In this document: positions 21,554 through 32,514 of the stretch, one piece after another | Numbering within the stretch: position 1 is the stretch's first letter | Layout: the number at the start of each line of letters is the position of its first letter | Source of the DNA: Aegilops tauschii subsp. strangulata | Taxonomy: Eukaryota; Streptophyta; Magnoliopsida; Poales; Poaceae | NCBI RefSeq assembly: GCF_002575655.3 | Contig: NC_053039.3 | Span: 225,079,622 to 225,143,621 of the forward strand | DNA: 64,000 bases | Direction of reading: 5' to 3' | The notes under the pieces: generated by a model | What the model was told of the DNA's origin: nothing | What the model saw: only the letters and a program-made list of their open reading frames with translations | Database searches by the model: none | Translations under genes and position numbers: made by a program

Positions 21554-23130
21554 TGATACGTCTCCAACGTATCTATAATTTTTGATTGTTCCATGCTGTT
21601 ATATTATCAATCTTGGATGTTTTATAATCATTTTATATTCATTTTATATCATTTTTGGTACTAACCTATTGACATAGTGCCAAGTGCCAGTTGTTATTTT
21701 CTGCATGTTTTTTACATCACAGGAAATCAATACCAAATGGAGTCCAAATGCAACGATACTTCACGGAGAATTTTTATGGACCAGAAGACACCTAATGGGC
21801 CAAGGCAGCTCCTGGGGGGTGCTCCGAGGGGAGCACAACCCACCAGGGCGCGCTAGGAGGCCCAGGCGCGCCCTGGTGGGTTGTTCCCACCTCGGGTGCC
21901 CCCCGGACTGCCTCTTTGATCTATAAATACCCCAATATTCCAGAAACCCTAGGGGAGTCAACGAAAATCAATTCCAACCGCCACAAAGTCCAGAACCACC
22001 AAATCCAATCTTGACACCATCACGGTTGGTGCCTCTCCGATGATGTGTGAGTAGTTCTTTTTAGACCTTCGGGTCCGTAGTTAGTAGCTAGATGGATTCC
22101 TCTCTCTCTTTTGGTTATCAATACAATGGTCTCTTGGAGATCCATATGATGTAACTCTTTTTGCGGTGTGTTTGTTGGGATCGGATGAACTTTGAGTTTA
22201 TGATCAGATCTATCTTTTTATATCCATGGAAGTTATTTGTGTTTCTTTGATCTCCTATATGCATGATTGCTTATAGCCTCATATTTATTCTCCAATATTT
22301 GGGTTTTGTTTGGCCAACTTGATCTATTTATCTTGCAATGGGAAGAGGTGCTTTGTAGTGGGTTCGATCTTACGGTGCTTGATCCCAGTGACAGAATGGG
22401 AACCGACACGTATGTATCGTTGCTACTAAGGATAAAACGATGGGGTCTATTTCTAGATAAATAGATCTTGTCTACATGATGTCATCATTCTTATTGCATT
22501 ACTTCGTTTCTCCATGAACTTAATACACTAGATGCATGCTGGATAGCGGTTGATGTGTGGAGTAATAGCAGTAGATGTAGGCAGGAGTTGGTCTACTAAT
22601 CTTGGACGTGATGCCTATGTAATGATCATTGCCTGGATATCGTCATGATTATTTGAAGTTCTATCAATTGCCCAACAGTAATTTGTTTACTCACCGTTTG
22701 CTATTTTTCTCGTGAGAAGCCACTAATGAAACCTACAGCCCCCGGGTCTCTTTCTCATATATTTGCCTTTGCGATCTACTTTTCCTTTGCTTTTATTTTT
22801 AGATCTATTAAACCAAGAATACAAAAATACCTTGCTGAATTTTATTCTTATTTATTTTATTTGGCGTTCGATCTATCAATCTACTACAATTTATTCACGT
22901 CCGTTTGTCTATCTTGAGGCGCCGCTACCCGAAAGGGATTGACAACCCCTTTTACACGTCGGGTTGCGAGTATTTGTTATTTGTGTACAGGGGCTGTTTA
23001 CGTTGTGTTGCTTGATTCTCCTACTGGTTCGATAATGTTGGTCTCGTAAGTGAGGGAAATACCTACCGCCGTTGTGCTACATCATCCCTTCCTCTTTGTG
23101 GAAATACCGGCGTAGCTTCGAGCCGCATCA
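21554..23130 (+). repeat. Solo LTR of an Athila-like gypsy family
   Basis: TGATACGTCTCCAACGTATC...GAGCCGCATCA, 1577 bp, with no internal region. Flanks are ATGGC (21549-21553) and GTGGC (23131-23135), a 5-bp TSD with one mismatch. The start matches the LTRs at 27955-39676 closely (TGATACG(T/A)CTCCAACG, then TTTTTGATTGTTCCATGC), so it is a related family. TATA box: CTATAAATACCCC (21921-21933). A solo LTR forms when the two LTRs of one element recombine. Confidence 0.9.
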
Positions 23131-23412
23131 GTGGCCTGCGGGCTGCCCATGCTCTACGATCACAGGGAGGAAACTGCCATCCCACTTGCTTCCCGCTTCA
23201 AGCGCATTCGCCACGTGTACTCCATGCATTGAGTAGGGTATGTGGTGGATGCGGAGAGCGCGGGGACGGATGCCATGGCAGAAAATCAGGCGACGTTGGT
23301 TGGAGCAGAGGGTCGGCCCTGACTCCCCAATCCGTTGGAGGCGCAGGGAGGCCATATTGGAGGAGCTGGGCGGCCGCTCCCTGCGAGAGGCCAGCCCCCT
23401 GCCCCGTCCCTC
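23131..23412 (-). other. gypsy-1 sequence upstream of the antisense gene
   Basis: GC-rich, non-coding; the promoter side of the B3-like gene and the 3' side of the retrotransposon. Confidence 0.4.
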
Positions 23413-23420
23413 TATAAAAG
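23413..23420 (+). promoter_or_regulatory. TATA box of the gypsy-1 antisense gene
   Basis: TATAAAAG on the + strand in CCTCTATAAAAGATGG, 76 bp before ATG 23489. In gypsy-2 the equivalent box lies 91 bp before its ATG. Confidence 0.6.
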
Positions 23421-23488
23421 ATGGCGGGAGCGGTGCATTTTCTTACACACACTTCTCCCTCTTCCTCCTCAATCTTCTTCTGCTTGTC

Positions 23489-24147
23489 ATGGTGAGAGGG
23501 CGAGGGCGTGGTGGCACTCCAGCGGCGGCGATGAGAGCTTCTGCTCGACAGCGCATCCGTCCTCCTCCAAACCATGCGGTGGCAGAACCTGTCGTGAGAG
23601 GAGGAGGAAGGGGGTGAGGTCGTGGTCGTTGTGGCGCTCGAGGAAGAGGGGGACGGGGCGGCGCTTTGATCGCGCCCCACCGGAGGCTCCTCCTCCGAAG
23701 GAAGGCCACGTTGGAGACCAGCCTCGAGAGTTCATCATCAGGCTGTACAAGCCTCTGTGCAGCCACCTTCGCCCCGCTACTCCATTTGCATGGGTAATGG
23801 AGCTTGAACAGCTGCGCGCATTGAGGCTGCACATGAGGGGCTGTGGGTATGGCGGCATGTGGGTGGATGTTGACTTCCCTGGCTCTCATGTTATGTACCT
23901 CCGCCATGGCTGGAAGACGTTTGCTCGAGCCCATAGCTTGTCGGAGGGGCACGTTCTCCAATGTAAATTAATGGAGAGCGGACTGCTTTCCGTCAAGATA
24001 TTTGGGCGCTCGGGAGCTTGCTTAGGGTGCTGCGCAGAGAGATCCACCGATGACGAAAGCTCCTCCTCGAGCGAAAGCGACAAGGAGTACAGTGATGATG
24101 ATGACAACGGCAACGATCGGGAGGGCGACTACTCTGACTCCGGCTGA
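23489..24147 (+). pseudogene. Antisense gene of gypsy-1: B3-like DNA-binding protein
   Basis: It lies opposite to pol. The start ATG 23489 gives an Arg/Gly-rich AT-hook-like N-terminus (MVRGRGRGGTPAAAMRASAR). A frameshift near 23600 separates it from the main frame, which ends at TGA 24145. A B3-like fold is indicated at 23728-24003: REFIIRLYKPL, then a strand pattern, then HGWKTFARAHSLSEGHVLQC and LLSVKIFG. This matches the B3 'GWxxFxxxxxLxxGdxlxF ... fxVxIF' signature. It is followed by GCC and an acidic Ser/Asp/Glu tail (STDDESSSSSESDKEYSDDD). B3 proteins are plant transcription factors; DNA binding here is inferred. Gypsy-2 has a diverged homologue. Confidence 0.7.
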
Positions 24148-25461
24148 GTGTCGCCCGCACCATCTTTGTCAGGCGGCAGCACCATCATCTGCACCCGCAT
24201 CTCCTTCCCGGCAATGTGATTTGCCGGGGAGTTGGATGCAGAGGTGGGGGTGGTGCCTCCCGGCTCCCTCCAGCAGTCCTCCAGCTGGACCCGGCAGGCT
24301 TCTTCTCGGGCTGCAGCTCCGTTAGCCCCGCCGCGTCCTGCTGGCCCTGGTGGTGGCGGTTGACGGGTCGCCTCCTCCATGCTCTCCATCGACGTGTTCG
24401 CCGTTGTCCTCCCGTCCCCGCTAGGCTACCTCTCCTGGAGCCCGACGGGGTCAGGCTGGGCTTCTGCCCAGGTGCTCCTTTTGCCCTCTTCTCATTCTAC
24501 GGTTGTGCCTAGGAGGAGAGGGACAAGAAAGGGCATTACGTGGCACTTATCTTTTTTCAATCTTAAATCTGTAGGCACTTGCCAAATTTTAGTTCAAATA
24601 ATGTAATCTCTTGAGTCCATGTTTGTGTCTGTAAGGTCTGTACTTGTTTGATCAACATATTAATGAAAAAGATAAACCTTGTCGGGGACTCGTGCATGTA
24701 TATGTCCATGCAGAGGTGAAGTGCCTCTTTATTTTTAAATAAACAAGCTTCCCCGACAGGTTATCTTGCCGGTACCCTCTATTTCGCTGCCGGGGACTAA
24801 GCCTACCGGGCGAAAATTGTGACAAGGGACTAGCCCCCCGCCAATCTTTTTTCATCAAAGGCGACTGCAACCATCCTGACCGAAGCAACATTTGTGTCAA
24901 GGAACGGGAGCACCTAAGTTTCAAAAACCGGCGAGGTTTTCTTATGCACAAGTATTTTGTTACAGAACATGTATGGACAAGAGATAGAACTTATCTATTT
25001 GGCTTGCCAGAGATTGCAGTGTTGGTTCATCTTTCCCGCTCCTTGTAGAGGCCAAGCTCACGGCAGGAACCTGCAGTTTTATGCAGATGGAAATGACGCA
25101 AGATGCGATCTTATCTATATGCATATGCAATGTTCATGAAATGCATATGCAATGCATATGGTATGATTATGCAATGCCGAGGATATGCTTATGCATGCAT
25201 GCAACTTGTCGGGGGCCCCAGCGCTTCATTTATTTCTCTGTTGCTCAGGGTCTGCGCCTGGCTTTGTACAAGGGGTTACATGCAACTAAGGCAAGGCCTC
25301 TACAAAAGGGTGGCTGCCAGGCAGGGCCGGGCGGCCGCGCCTTACGGGTAGAACTTGCGGAGATGCTCAATATTCCATGAGTTTTGCAATTTAATGCCAT
25401 CTCCAGTCTCCAGATGGACTGCGCCAAGTCTGGTGACTCGAACTACCCGGTAAGGGCCTTC
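24148..25461. other. Non-coding stretch of gypsy-1 between antisense gene and integrase
   Basis: 24148-24510 is GC-rich with no supported frame. 24590-24960 is AT-richer with poly(A)-signal-like AATAATG and AATGAAAAAG, the likely 3' end of the antisense transcript. 25100-25205 is a cluster of ATGCAT/ATATGCAATG motifs. Confidence 0.5.
25110..25205. repeat. Cluster of ATGCAT/TATGCAATG motifs with an RY-type CATGCATGCA
   Basis: ATGCATATGCAATG is repeated (about 25118, 25141 and 25151), then ATTATGCAATG and CATGCATGCA (25194-25203). CATGCA is the known RY element bound by the ABI3/VP1 class of B3 proteins. Whether the gypsy-1 protein binds it is unknown. Confidence 0.6.
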
Positions 25462-26577
25462 CTACTTTGGCGTCAACTTGTTTGTACCCTTGGCGGACTG
25501 AACACGCCTAAGGACAAGGTCGCTTTCCTCAAAACACCGGGCATGAACCCTGCGGCTGTGATAGCGACGCGGGGCTTGCTGATAGCGTGCAGCACGCGTA
25601 GCAGCCCGGAGACGGTTCTCCTCGAGTAGCACAGCATCGCCACGCCGGTGCTGATCTTGCACTACCTCATCGTAGGCAAGCACTCGAGGTGACCAGTAAA
25701 TGAGTTCCGTGGGGATAACTACTTCTGCCCCGTAAACAAGGGAGAAGGGAGTCTGCCCGGTAGCTCGATTTGGTGTCGTTCTCAGGGACCAGAGAACTAC
25801 CAGCAGCTCATCGATCCACCGCCTGCCGTGCTTCTGCAGCGTATCAAAGGTTCTTGTCTTGAGTCCTCGCAGCACTTCAGCGTTCGCCCTCTCAGCTTGT
25901 CCATTGCTTCTGGGATGTGCAATAGAGGCAAATGAGATCTTGCTTCCGAGGGCATGAACATATTGCATGAAGGCGCGGCTCGTGAACTGGGTGCCGTTGT
26001 TGGTGATGATCCGGGCAGGGACCCCGAAGCGGCACACCAATCCTTTCAAGAACCTAATAGCTGACTGAGCAGTCACCTTTCTCATGGCTTCTACTTCCGG
26101 CCACTTTGTAAACTTGTCGATTGCAATGAACAAGAATTCAAAGCCCCCGATAGCTCGGGGGAAAGGGCCGAGGATATCGAGCCCCCAGACCAAAAATGAC
26201 CATGACAAAGGGATTGTCTGAAGAGCTTGAGCATGCAGATGGATGTTCCTGGAATGGAACTGGTAGGCTTCACATTTGGTGACTAGCTCGACCCCATCTT
26301 GGAGGGCTGTGGGCCAATAGAAACCTTGCCGGAATGCTTTCCCAACCAAGGCCCTTGATCCAATGTGGGAGCCGCACATGCCTTTGTGTATTTCAACCAG
26401 CAGTTCCTTTCCTTCTTCCCGACACATGCACTTCAATTTCACACCATTGGGCCTCCTTCTGTATAGAGTGTTATCGACAAACTGATACATACTAGCCCTC
26501 CGGGCTACCCTTTCAGCTTCATCTTGCTCATTGGGAAGTTCTCCAGTTGGAGGAAATGGACTATTTGCCTTGCCCAA
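25462..26577 (-). pseudogene. gypsy-1 integrase, open frame but catalytic Asp lost
   Basis: A 371-codon open frame. The zinc-binding region has His64 and His71, then Cys102, but Tyr105 where relatives have Cys (CEAYQ). The core has the first catalytic Asp134 (GLDILGPF). The second position is Asn193 (IITNNGTQF instead of IITDNGTQF), and Glu229 (NGQAERAN) keeps the 35-residue spacing. The TTPNRATGQTPFSLVYGAE block follows. Family integrases insert cDNA into the genome, so loss of Asp193 and the zinc Cys should inactivate this copy even though the frame is intact. Both changes fit G-to-A, i.e. C-to-T on the other strand, in CG and CHG contexts. Confidence 0.9.
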
Positions 26578-27500
26578 GTTGGAGCCCGAGGCTCGGCAAC
26601 AAGGACTAGCGGCACCTCCTCAACTGTGGGGGCATTTTCCTCGTTCACGGGGTCCATTGGCCTGGCTGTAGGGTGCGGTCCGGCAGGTGATGGGGAGTTG
26701 TTTCCGGCGGGGTCCCTACCAGGAGCCCCGGGAGGCTCTACCAGGAGAGGCTTACCGTAGTCCATCTTCCTCCTTTTCCGGGCCATTATTGCTGGGGATA
26801 TGGAGGGCTGATTAAGGTGGAGAACAAAAGTCCCTGGTTCCACAGGAAGCTTCTGCGCAGCACACTTTGACAGATGATCAGCTATGCTGTTTTCCGCACG
26901 GGCTACGTGCTCTGTTTGCAATCCGTCAAAGTGCTCCTCCAATCTTCTCACTTCCTCAACGTATGCCTCCATCAATGGACTTTGGTAATCCTTGTTGACT
27001 TGTCTCACCACAAGCTGTGAATCGCCTCGAATGATCAGCTTCTTGATTCCCAATTCTGTTGCAATCCTGAGCCCAGCAAGGAGCCCTTCATACTCTGCTG
27101 TATTGTTGGTTGCCTCCTCCCGGGGAAAGTGCATCTGGACGACATACTTCAAGTGCTCCCCAGTGGGGGCAATAAGAAGCACGCCAGCCCCTGCACCTTG
27201 TAAGGAGAAGGCACCATCGAAGTACATGATACATTCTTGGGGTGCTTCCTTGCCGGGAATAACTATTTCCGGCACTTCCTCATCAGGGGTTGGAGTCCAT
27301 TCTGCAGTAAACTCTGCCAACGCCCTGCTCTGAATTTTTGATGTGCTCTCAAACTTCAGGCCAAAGCTGGATAACTCCAAAGCCCACTCCACTATTCTGC
27401 CCATAGCCTCAGGGTGTCGGAGTATCCTTTGCAACGGGAAGCGGGTGACAACCATTATCTCATGGGCTTGGAAGTAGTGGCGCAGTTTCCTTGAGGCCAT
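26505..27500 (-). pseudogene. gypsy-1 RNase H region with archaeal-type RNase H, linked to integrase by a frameshift
   Basis: A 331-codon frame. It starts in the RT-linked RNase H remnant (SRKLRHYFQAHEIMVVT) and then holds the archaeal-type RNase H of Tat elements at residues 90-215: Asp95 (MYFDGAF), Glu136 (TAEYEGLLAG), Asp160 (IRGDSQLV) and Asp208 (IADHLSK), the D-E-D-D set. The C-terminal linker is Pro-rich. A one-base shift near 26545 moves the frame relative to integrase. RNase H degrades RNA in RNA/DNA hybrids during reverse transcription. Confidence 0.9.
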
Positions 27501-27954
27501 GATGAGGCAAAAAAATCAAATTTTGCATGCCAGAGTACCTCGATCTAGCCCCCTACAGCAGGGAACTGACAAAGTGCACTGGGAGCTGCACCACTTTCTT
27601 CCTTGTCGCATCCTTGGGGTTGCCCTCGTTGTCGTGCTCTTATCTGTCCTGATCCTTATCTGGCTCTACTGGGCCTTGCTCACTTTCTGCTTCTTCCACT
27701 TCCCGCTGCGCCACTAAGGCTGCACTAACCACTTGATTAGTTGCCACTGAATACAGCAGCAATGGCTCTTGGGTTTAGGGGCAACCGAAGTGGGCATAGA
27801 GGACAAGTAGCCTTCAACTCTTGCAAAGCTGCATCTGCTTCCGGGGTCCACTTCATGGGCCCTGCCTTCTTCAAAATTTTGAAAAACGGCAGGGTGCGCT
27901 CGGTAGACTTGGAGATGAATCTACTAAGCGTGACAATGCACCCTGTCAGACGCC
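27501..27954 (-). pseudogene. gypsy-1 RT, C-terminal fragment
   Basis: The - strand carries the RT thumb/connection segment (TLPFFKILKKAGPMKWTPEA followed by ADAALQELKA), in frames broken several times before MASRKLRHY. It stops at 27954 where the Athila-like LTR starts; the catalytic part of RT is absent. Confidence 0.75.
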
Positions 27955-29536
27955 TGCTACCTCTCGAGCATGCGTTGGTTTTCCCTTGTAGAGGAAAGGG
28001 TGATGCAGCAAAGTAGCATAAGTATTTCCCTCAGTTTTTGAGAACCGAGGTATCAATCCAGTAGGAGATTACACGCAAATCGCCTAGTACCTGCACAAAC
28101 AATGAAGAACCTTGCAACCAACGCGATAAAGGGATTGTCAATCCCTTCACGACCACTTGCAAAAGTGAGATCTGATAAAGATAATAAGATAAATATGTTT
28201 GGTATTTTTGTTGTATAGATTGGAAAGTAAAGATTGCAAAGTAAATAGTAAACTAGAATTGTAGATTGGAAACTTATATGATATAAAGTAGACCCGGGGG
28301 CCATAGGTTTCACTAGTGGCTTCTCTCAAGATAACATGTATTACGGTGGGTGAACAAATTACTGCCGAGCAATTGATAGAAAAGCGCATAGTTATGAGAA
28401 TATCTAGGCATGATCATGAACATAGGCATCACATTCGTGTCAAGTAGACCAAAACGATTCTGCATCTACTACTATTACTCCACACATCGACCGCTATCCA
28501 GCATGCATCTAGAGTATTAAGTTCATAAGAATGGAGTAACACATTAGGCAAGATGACATGATGTAGAGGGATAAACTCAAGCAATATGATATAAACCCCA
28601 TCTTTTTATCCTCAATGGCAACAATACAATACGTGTCGGTTCCCTTTCTGTCACTAGGATCGAGCACCGCAAGATTGAACCCAAAGCTAAGCACTTCTCC
28701 CATTGCAAGGAAGATCAATCTAGTAGGCCAAACCAAACTGATAATTCGAAGAGACTTGCAAAGATATTAAATCATGCATATAAGAATTCATAGAAGAATC
28801 AAATATTGTTCATAGAAAATCTTGATCATAAACCCACAATTCATCGGATCTCGGCAAACACACCGCAAAAAGTATTACATCGAATAGATCTCCAAGAACA
28901 TCGAGGAGAACTTTGTATTGAGAACCAAAGAGAGAGAAGAAGCCATCTAGCTAATAAGTATGGACCCGAAGGTCTGTGGTAAACTACTCACACATCATCG
29001 GAGAGGCTATGGTGTTGATGTAGAAGCCCTCCATGATTGAATCCCCCTCCGGCAGATCACCGGAAAAGGCCCCAAGGTGGGATCTCACGGGTACAGAAGG
29101 TTGCGGCAGTGGAAAAGTGGTTTCGTGGCTCCCCTGGATGTTTTCAGGGTATAGGAGTATATATAGGTGAAAGAAGTAGGTCAGTGGAGTTACGAGGGGC
29201 CCACGAGGGTGGGGGCGCGTCTACCCCCCTGGGCGTGCCCTCCTGCTTCGTGGCTGCCTCGTTGCTTCCTTGACTTCCACTCCAAGTCTCCTGGATTGCA
29301 TTTGTTCCAAAAAAGATCCTCGCGAAGGTTTCGTTCCGTTTGGATTCCGTTTGATATTCCTTTTTTGCGAAACACTGAAATAGGCAAAAAAAACAGGAAT
29401 TTGCAGTGGGCCTTCGGTTAATAGGTTAGTCCAAAAAATAATATAAAAGAGCATAATACAGCAAATTAAACATCCAAAACAGATAATATAATAGCATGGA
29501 ACAATCAAAAATTATAGATACGTTGGAGTCGTATCA
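27955..29536 (-). repeat. LTR A (3' LTR of the left copy)
   Basis: On the + strand TGCTACCTC...GGAGTCGTATCA, 1582 bp. On the - strand the TATA-like CCTATATATACTCC lies near 29153-29166. Confidence 0.9.
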
Positions 29537-29552
29537 AGCATCCCCAAGCTTA
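29537..29552 (-). promoter_or_regulatory. Polypurine tract of the left copy
   Basis: TTAAGCTTGGGGATGCT on the - strand directly before LTR A. Confidence 0.75.
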
Positions 29553-32514
29553 ATTCCTGCTCGTCCTCGAGTAGGTAAATGATAAAATAGAATTTTTGAT
29601 GTGGAATGCTAGCTAACATAACTTTTCAATGTAATTCTCTTTGTTGTGGCATGCATGTTTAGATCCAAAAGATTCTAGACAAAGTTTTAATATTGACATT
29701 AAAATAGTAATACTTCAAGCATGCTAACCAAGCAATTATGTCTTATCAAAATAACATAGCCAAAGAAAGCTTATCCCGACAAAATCATATAGTTTGGCCA
29801 TTTCGTCACACAAAATGCTCCCATCATGCACAACCCCGATGACAAGCCAAGCAATTGTTTCATACTTAGCCTTTTCAAACTCTTTCAACTTTTACGCAAT
29901 ATATGAGTGCAAGCCATGGACATAGCACTAAGGGTGGAATAGCATATGATGATGGGGGTTATGTGAGAATACAAAAAAAGGAGAAAGTCTCACATTGACG
30001 TGGCTAATCAACGGGCTATGGAGATGCCCATCAATTGATGTCAATGCAAGGAGTAGGGATTGCCATGCAACGGATGCACTAGAGCTACAAATATATGAAA
30101 GCTCATCAAAAGAAACTAAGTGGGTGTGCATCCAACTTGCTTGCTCACGAAGACCTAGGGCATTTTGAGGAAGCCCATCATTGGAATATACAAGCCAAGT
30201 TCTATAATGAAAAATTCCCACTAGTATATGAAAGTGACAAAATAAGAAACTCTCTATCATGAAGATCATGGTGCTATTTTGAAGCACAAGTGTGGAAAAA
30301 GGATAGTAACATTGTCCCTTCTCTCTTTTTCTCTCCTTTTTTTGTTTGGGCTTCTTTGGCCTCTTTTTTTGGGGCTTCTTTGGCCTCTTTTTTATTCTAT
30401 TTTTTTATTTTTTGTCCGGAGTCTCATCCTGACTTGTGGGGAATCATAGTCTCCATCATCCTTTCCTCACATGGGACAATGCTCTAAAAATGAAAATCAT
30501 CACACTTCTATTTACTTACAACTCAAGAATTACAACTCGATACTTAGAACAAAATATGACTATGTGAATGCCTCCGGCGGTGTACCGGGATATGCAATGA
30601 ATCAAGAGCTACATGTATGAAAGAATTAAGAAGGTGGCTTTGCCACAAATACGATGTCAACTACATGATCATGCAAAGCAATATGGCAATGATGGATCGT
30701 GTCATAATAAACGGAACAGTGGTATGTTGCATGGCAATATATCTCGGAATGGCTATGGGAATGCCATAATAGGTAGGTATGGTGGCTGTTTTGAGGAAGA
30801 TATAAGGAGGCTTATGTGTGTTAGAGCATCGTATCACGGGATTTGGATGCACCGGCGCAGTTTGCACCAACTCTCAAGGTGAGAAAGGGCAATGCACGGT
30901 ACCGAAGAGGCTAGCAGCGATGGAAGGGTGAGAGTGCGTATAATCCATGGACTCAACATTAGTCATAAAGAATTCACATACTTATTGCAAAAATCTACAA
31001 GTCATCAAAACTAAGCACTACACGCATGCTCCTAGAGGGATAGACTGGTAGGAAAATACCAACGCTCGTCCCCGACCGCCACTCATAAGGAAAGCAATCA
31101 AAGAACACCCCATGCTTCAAATTTGTCACACAACTTTTACCATACGTGCATGCTACGGGACTTGCAAACCTCAACACGAGTATTTCTAAATTCCACAATT
31201 ACCCAACTAGCATGACTCTAACATTACCACCTTTACATCTCAAAACAACTATCAAGTATCAAACTTATCATAGTATTTAATGCACTCTATATGAATGTTT
31301 TTATTATACCCATCTTGGATGCCTATCATATTAGGACTAGTTTCATAGCCAAAGCAAATTACCATGCTGTTCTAAAAGACTCTCAAAATAATATAAGTGA
31401 AGCATGAGAGATCAATAATTTCTATAAAATAAAACCACCACCGTGCTCTAAAAAGGTATAAGTGAAGCACTAGAGCAAAATTATCTAGCTCAAAAGATAT
31501 AAGTGAAGCACATAGAGTATTCTAATAAATTCCGATTCATGTGTGTCTCTCCCAAAAGGTGTGTACAGTAAGTATGATTGTGGTGAACTAAAAAGCAAAG
31601 ACTCAAATCATACAAGACGCTCCAAGCAAAACACATATCATGTGGTGAATAAAAATATAGCCTCGAGTAAAGTTACCGATAGACGAAGACGGAAGAGGGG
31701 ATGCCTTCCGGGGCATCCCCAAGCTTAGGCTTTTGGTTGTCCTTGAATTTTACCTTGGGATGCCTTGGGTATCCCCAAGCTAAGGATTTTGCCACTCCTT
31801 GTTCCTAAATCCATCAAATCTTTACCCAAAAACTTGAAAACTTCACAACACAAAACTCAAACAGAAAAATCTCATGAGCTCCGTTAGTATAAGAAAACAA
31901 ATCACCACCTTAATGTACTGTAATGAACTCATTCTTTATTTATATTGGTGTTAAACCTACTGTATTCCAACTTATCTATGGTTCATACCCCCCGATACTA
32001 GCCATAGATTCATCAAAAAAAGCAAACAACACACGAAAAACAGAATCTGTCAAAAACAGAACAGTCTGTAGTAATCTGTATCAAACGTAAACTTCTGGAA
32101 CTCCAAAAATTCTGAAATAAATTGGTGGACATGAGGAATTTGTCTATCAATCATCTGAAAAAAGAATCAACCTAAAAGCACTCTCCAGTAAAAAAACTGG
32201 CAGCTAATCTGGTGAGCACTAAAGTTTCTGTTTTTTTACAGCAAGATCGCAAAGACTTCCCCCAAGTCTTCCCAACGGTTCTACTTGGCACAAACGCTAA
32301 TTAAAACATAATACCACATCTAAACAGAGGCTAGATGAATTATTTATTACTAAACAGAAACAAAAATCAAGGAACAAAAATAAAATTGGGTTGCCTCCCA
32401 ACAAGCGCTATCGTTTAACGCCCCTAGGTAGGCATGAAAACAAGAATAGATCTAGGTATTGTCATCTTTGGTATGCAATTCTTCAATTGAACACTTATAA
32501 CCCTTAGCAGTTTC
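29553..32514 (-). other. Left copy, internal region without coding potential
   Basis: About 3 kb with no pol homology. Visible features: T-rich direct repeats GGGCTTCTTTGGCCTC near 30349-30390; ATAAGTGAAGCA three times (about 31394, 31457 and 31499); two polypurine-like CATCCCCAAGCTTAGG / TATCCCCAAGCTAAGG motifs at 31713-31786. Confidence 0.8.
31705..31790 (-). repeat. Internal copies of the polypurine-tract motif (left copy)
   Basis: On the - strand AAGCTTGGGGATGCC and TTAGCTTGGGGATACCC, close to the true tract AAGCTTGGGGATGCT at 29537. In the right copy (37228-37310) the second motif is changed to CCCCAATTTTAGG. Confidence 0.7.

Larger units (their letters stand above)
20455..27954 (-). 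mobile_element. gypsy-1: Tat-type gypsy element, 5' half missing
   Basis: The 3' LTR is 20455-21369, then a polypurine tract, a nested solo LTR, an antisense B3-like gene (23489-24147), integrase (25462-26577) and RNase H (26505-27500). A fragment of RT runs to 27954, where the Athila-like LTR begins. The target flank on the left is ATAGT (20450-20454); the matching copy is not visible because gag, protease, most of RT and the 5' LTR are absent. It is inserted in Angela-1 gag. Layout and sequence are like gypsy-2. Confidence 0.85.

Noticed and set aside
22919..22990. CCCGAAAGGGATTGACAACCCC-type stem near the solo LTR end as a terminator or RNA gene.
   Set aside because: The same stretch recurs in the related LTRs (AAAGGGATTGTCAATCCC at 28127-28144), so it is LTR sequence. 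No RNA family is recognised.
31543..31728. 61-codon + strand frame (MSLPKGVYSK...) present in both tandem copies (also 37071-37256).
   Set aside because: The copies are near-identical over their whole length because of the tandem duplication, so the shared frame is not evidence of selection. The region is non-coding and includes the polypurine-like motif.
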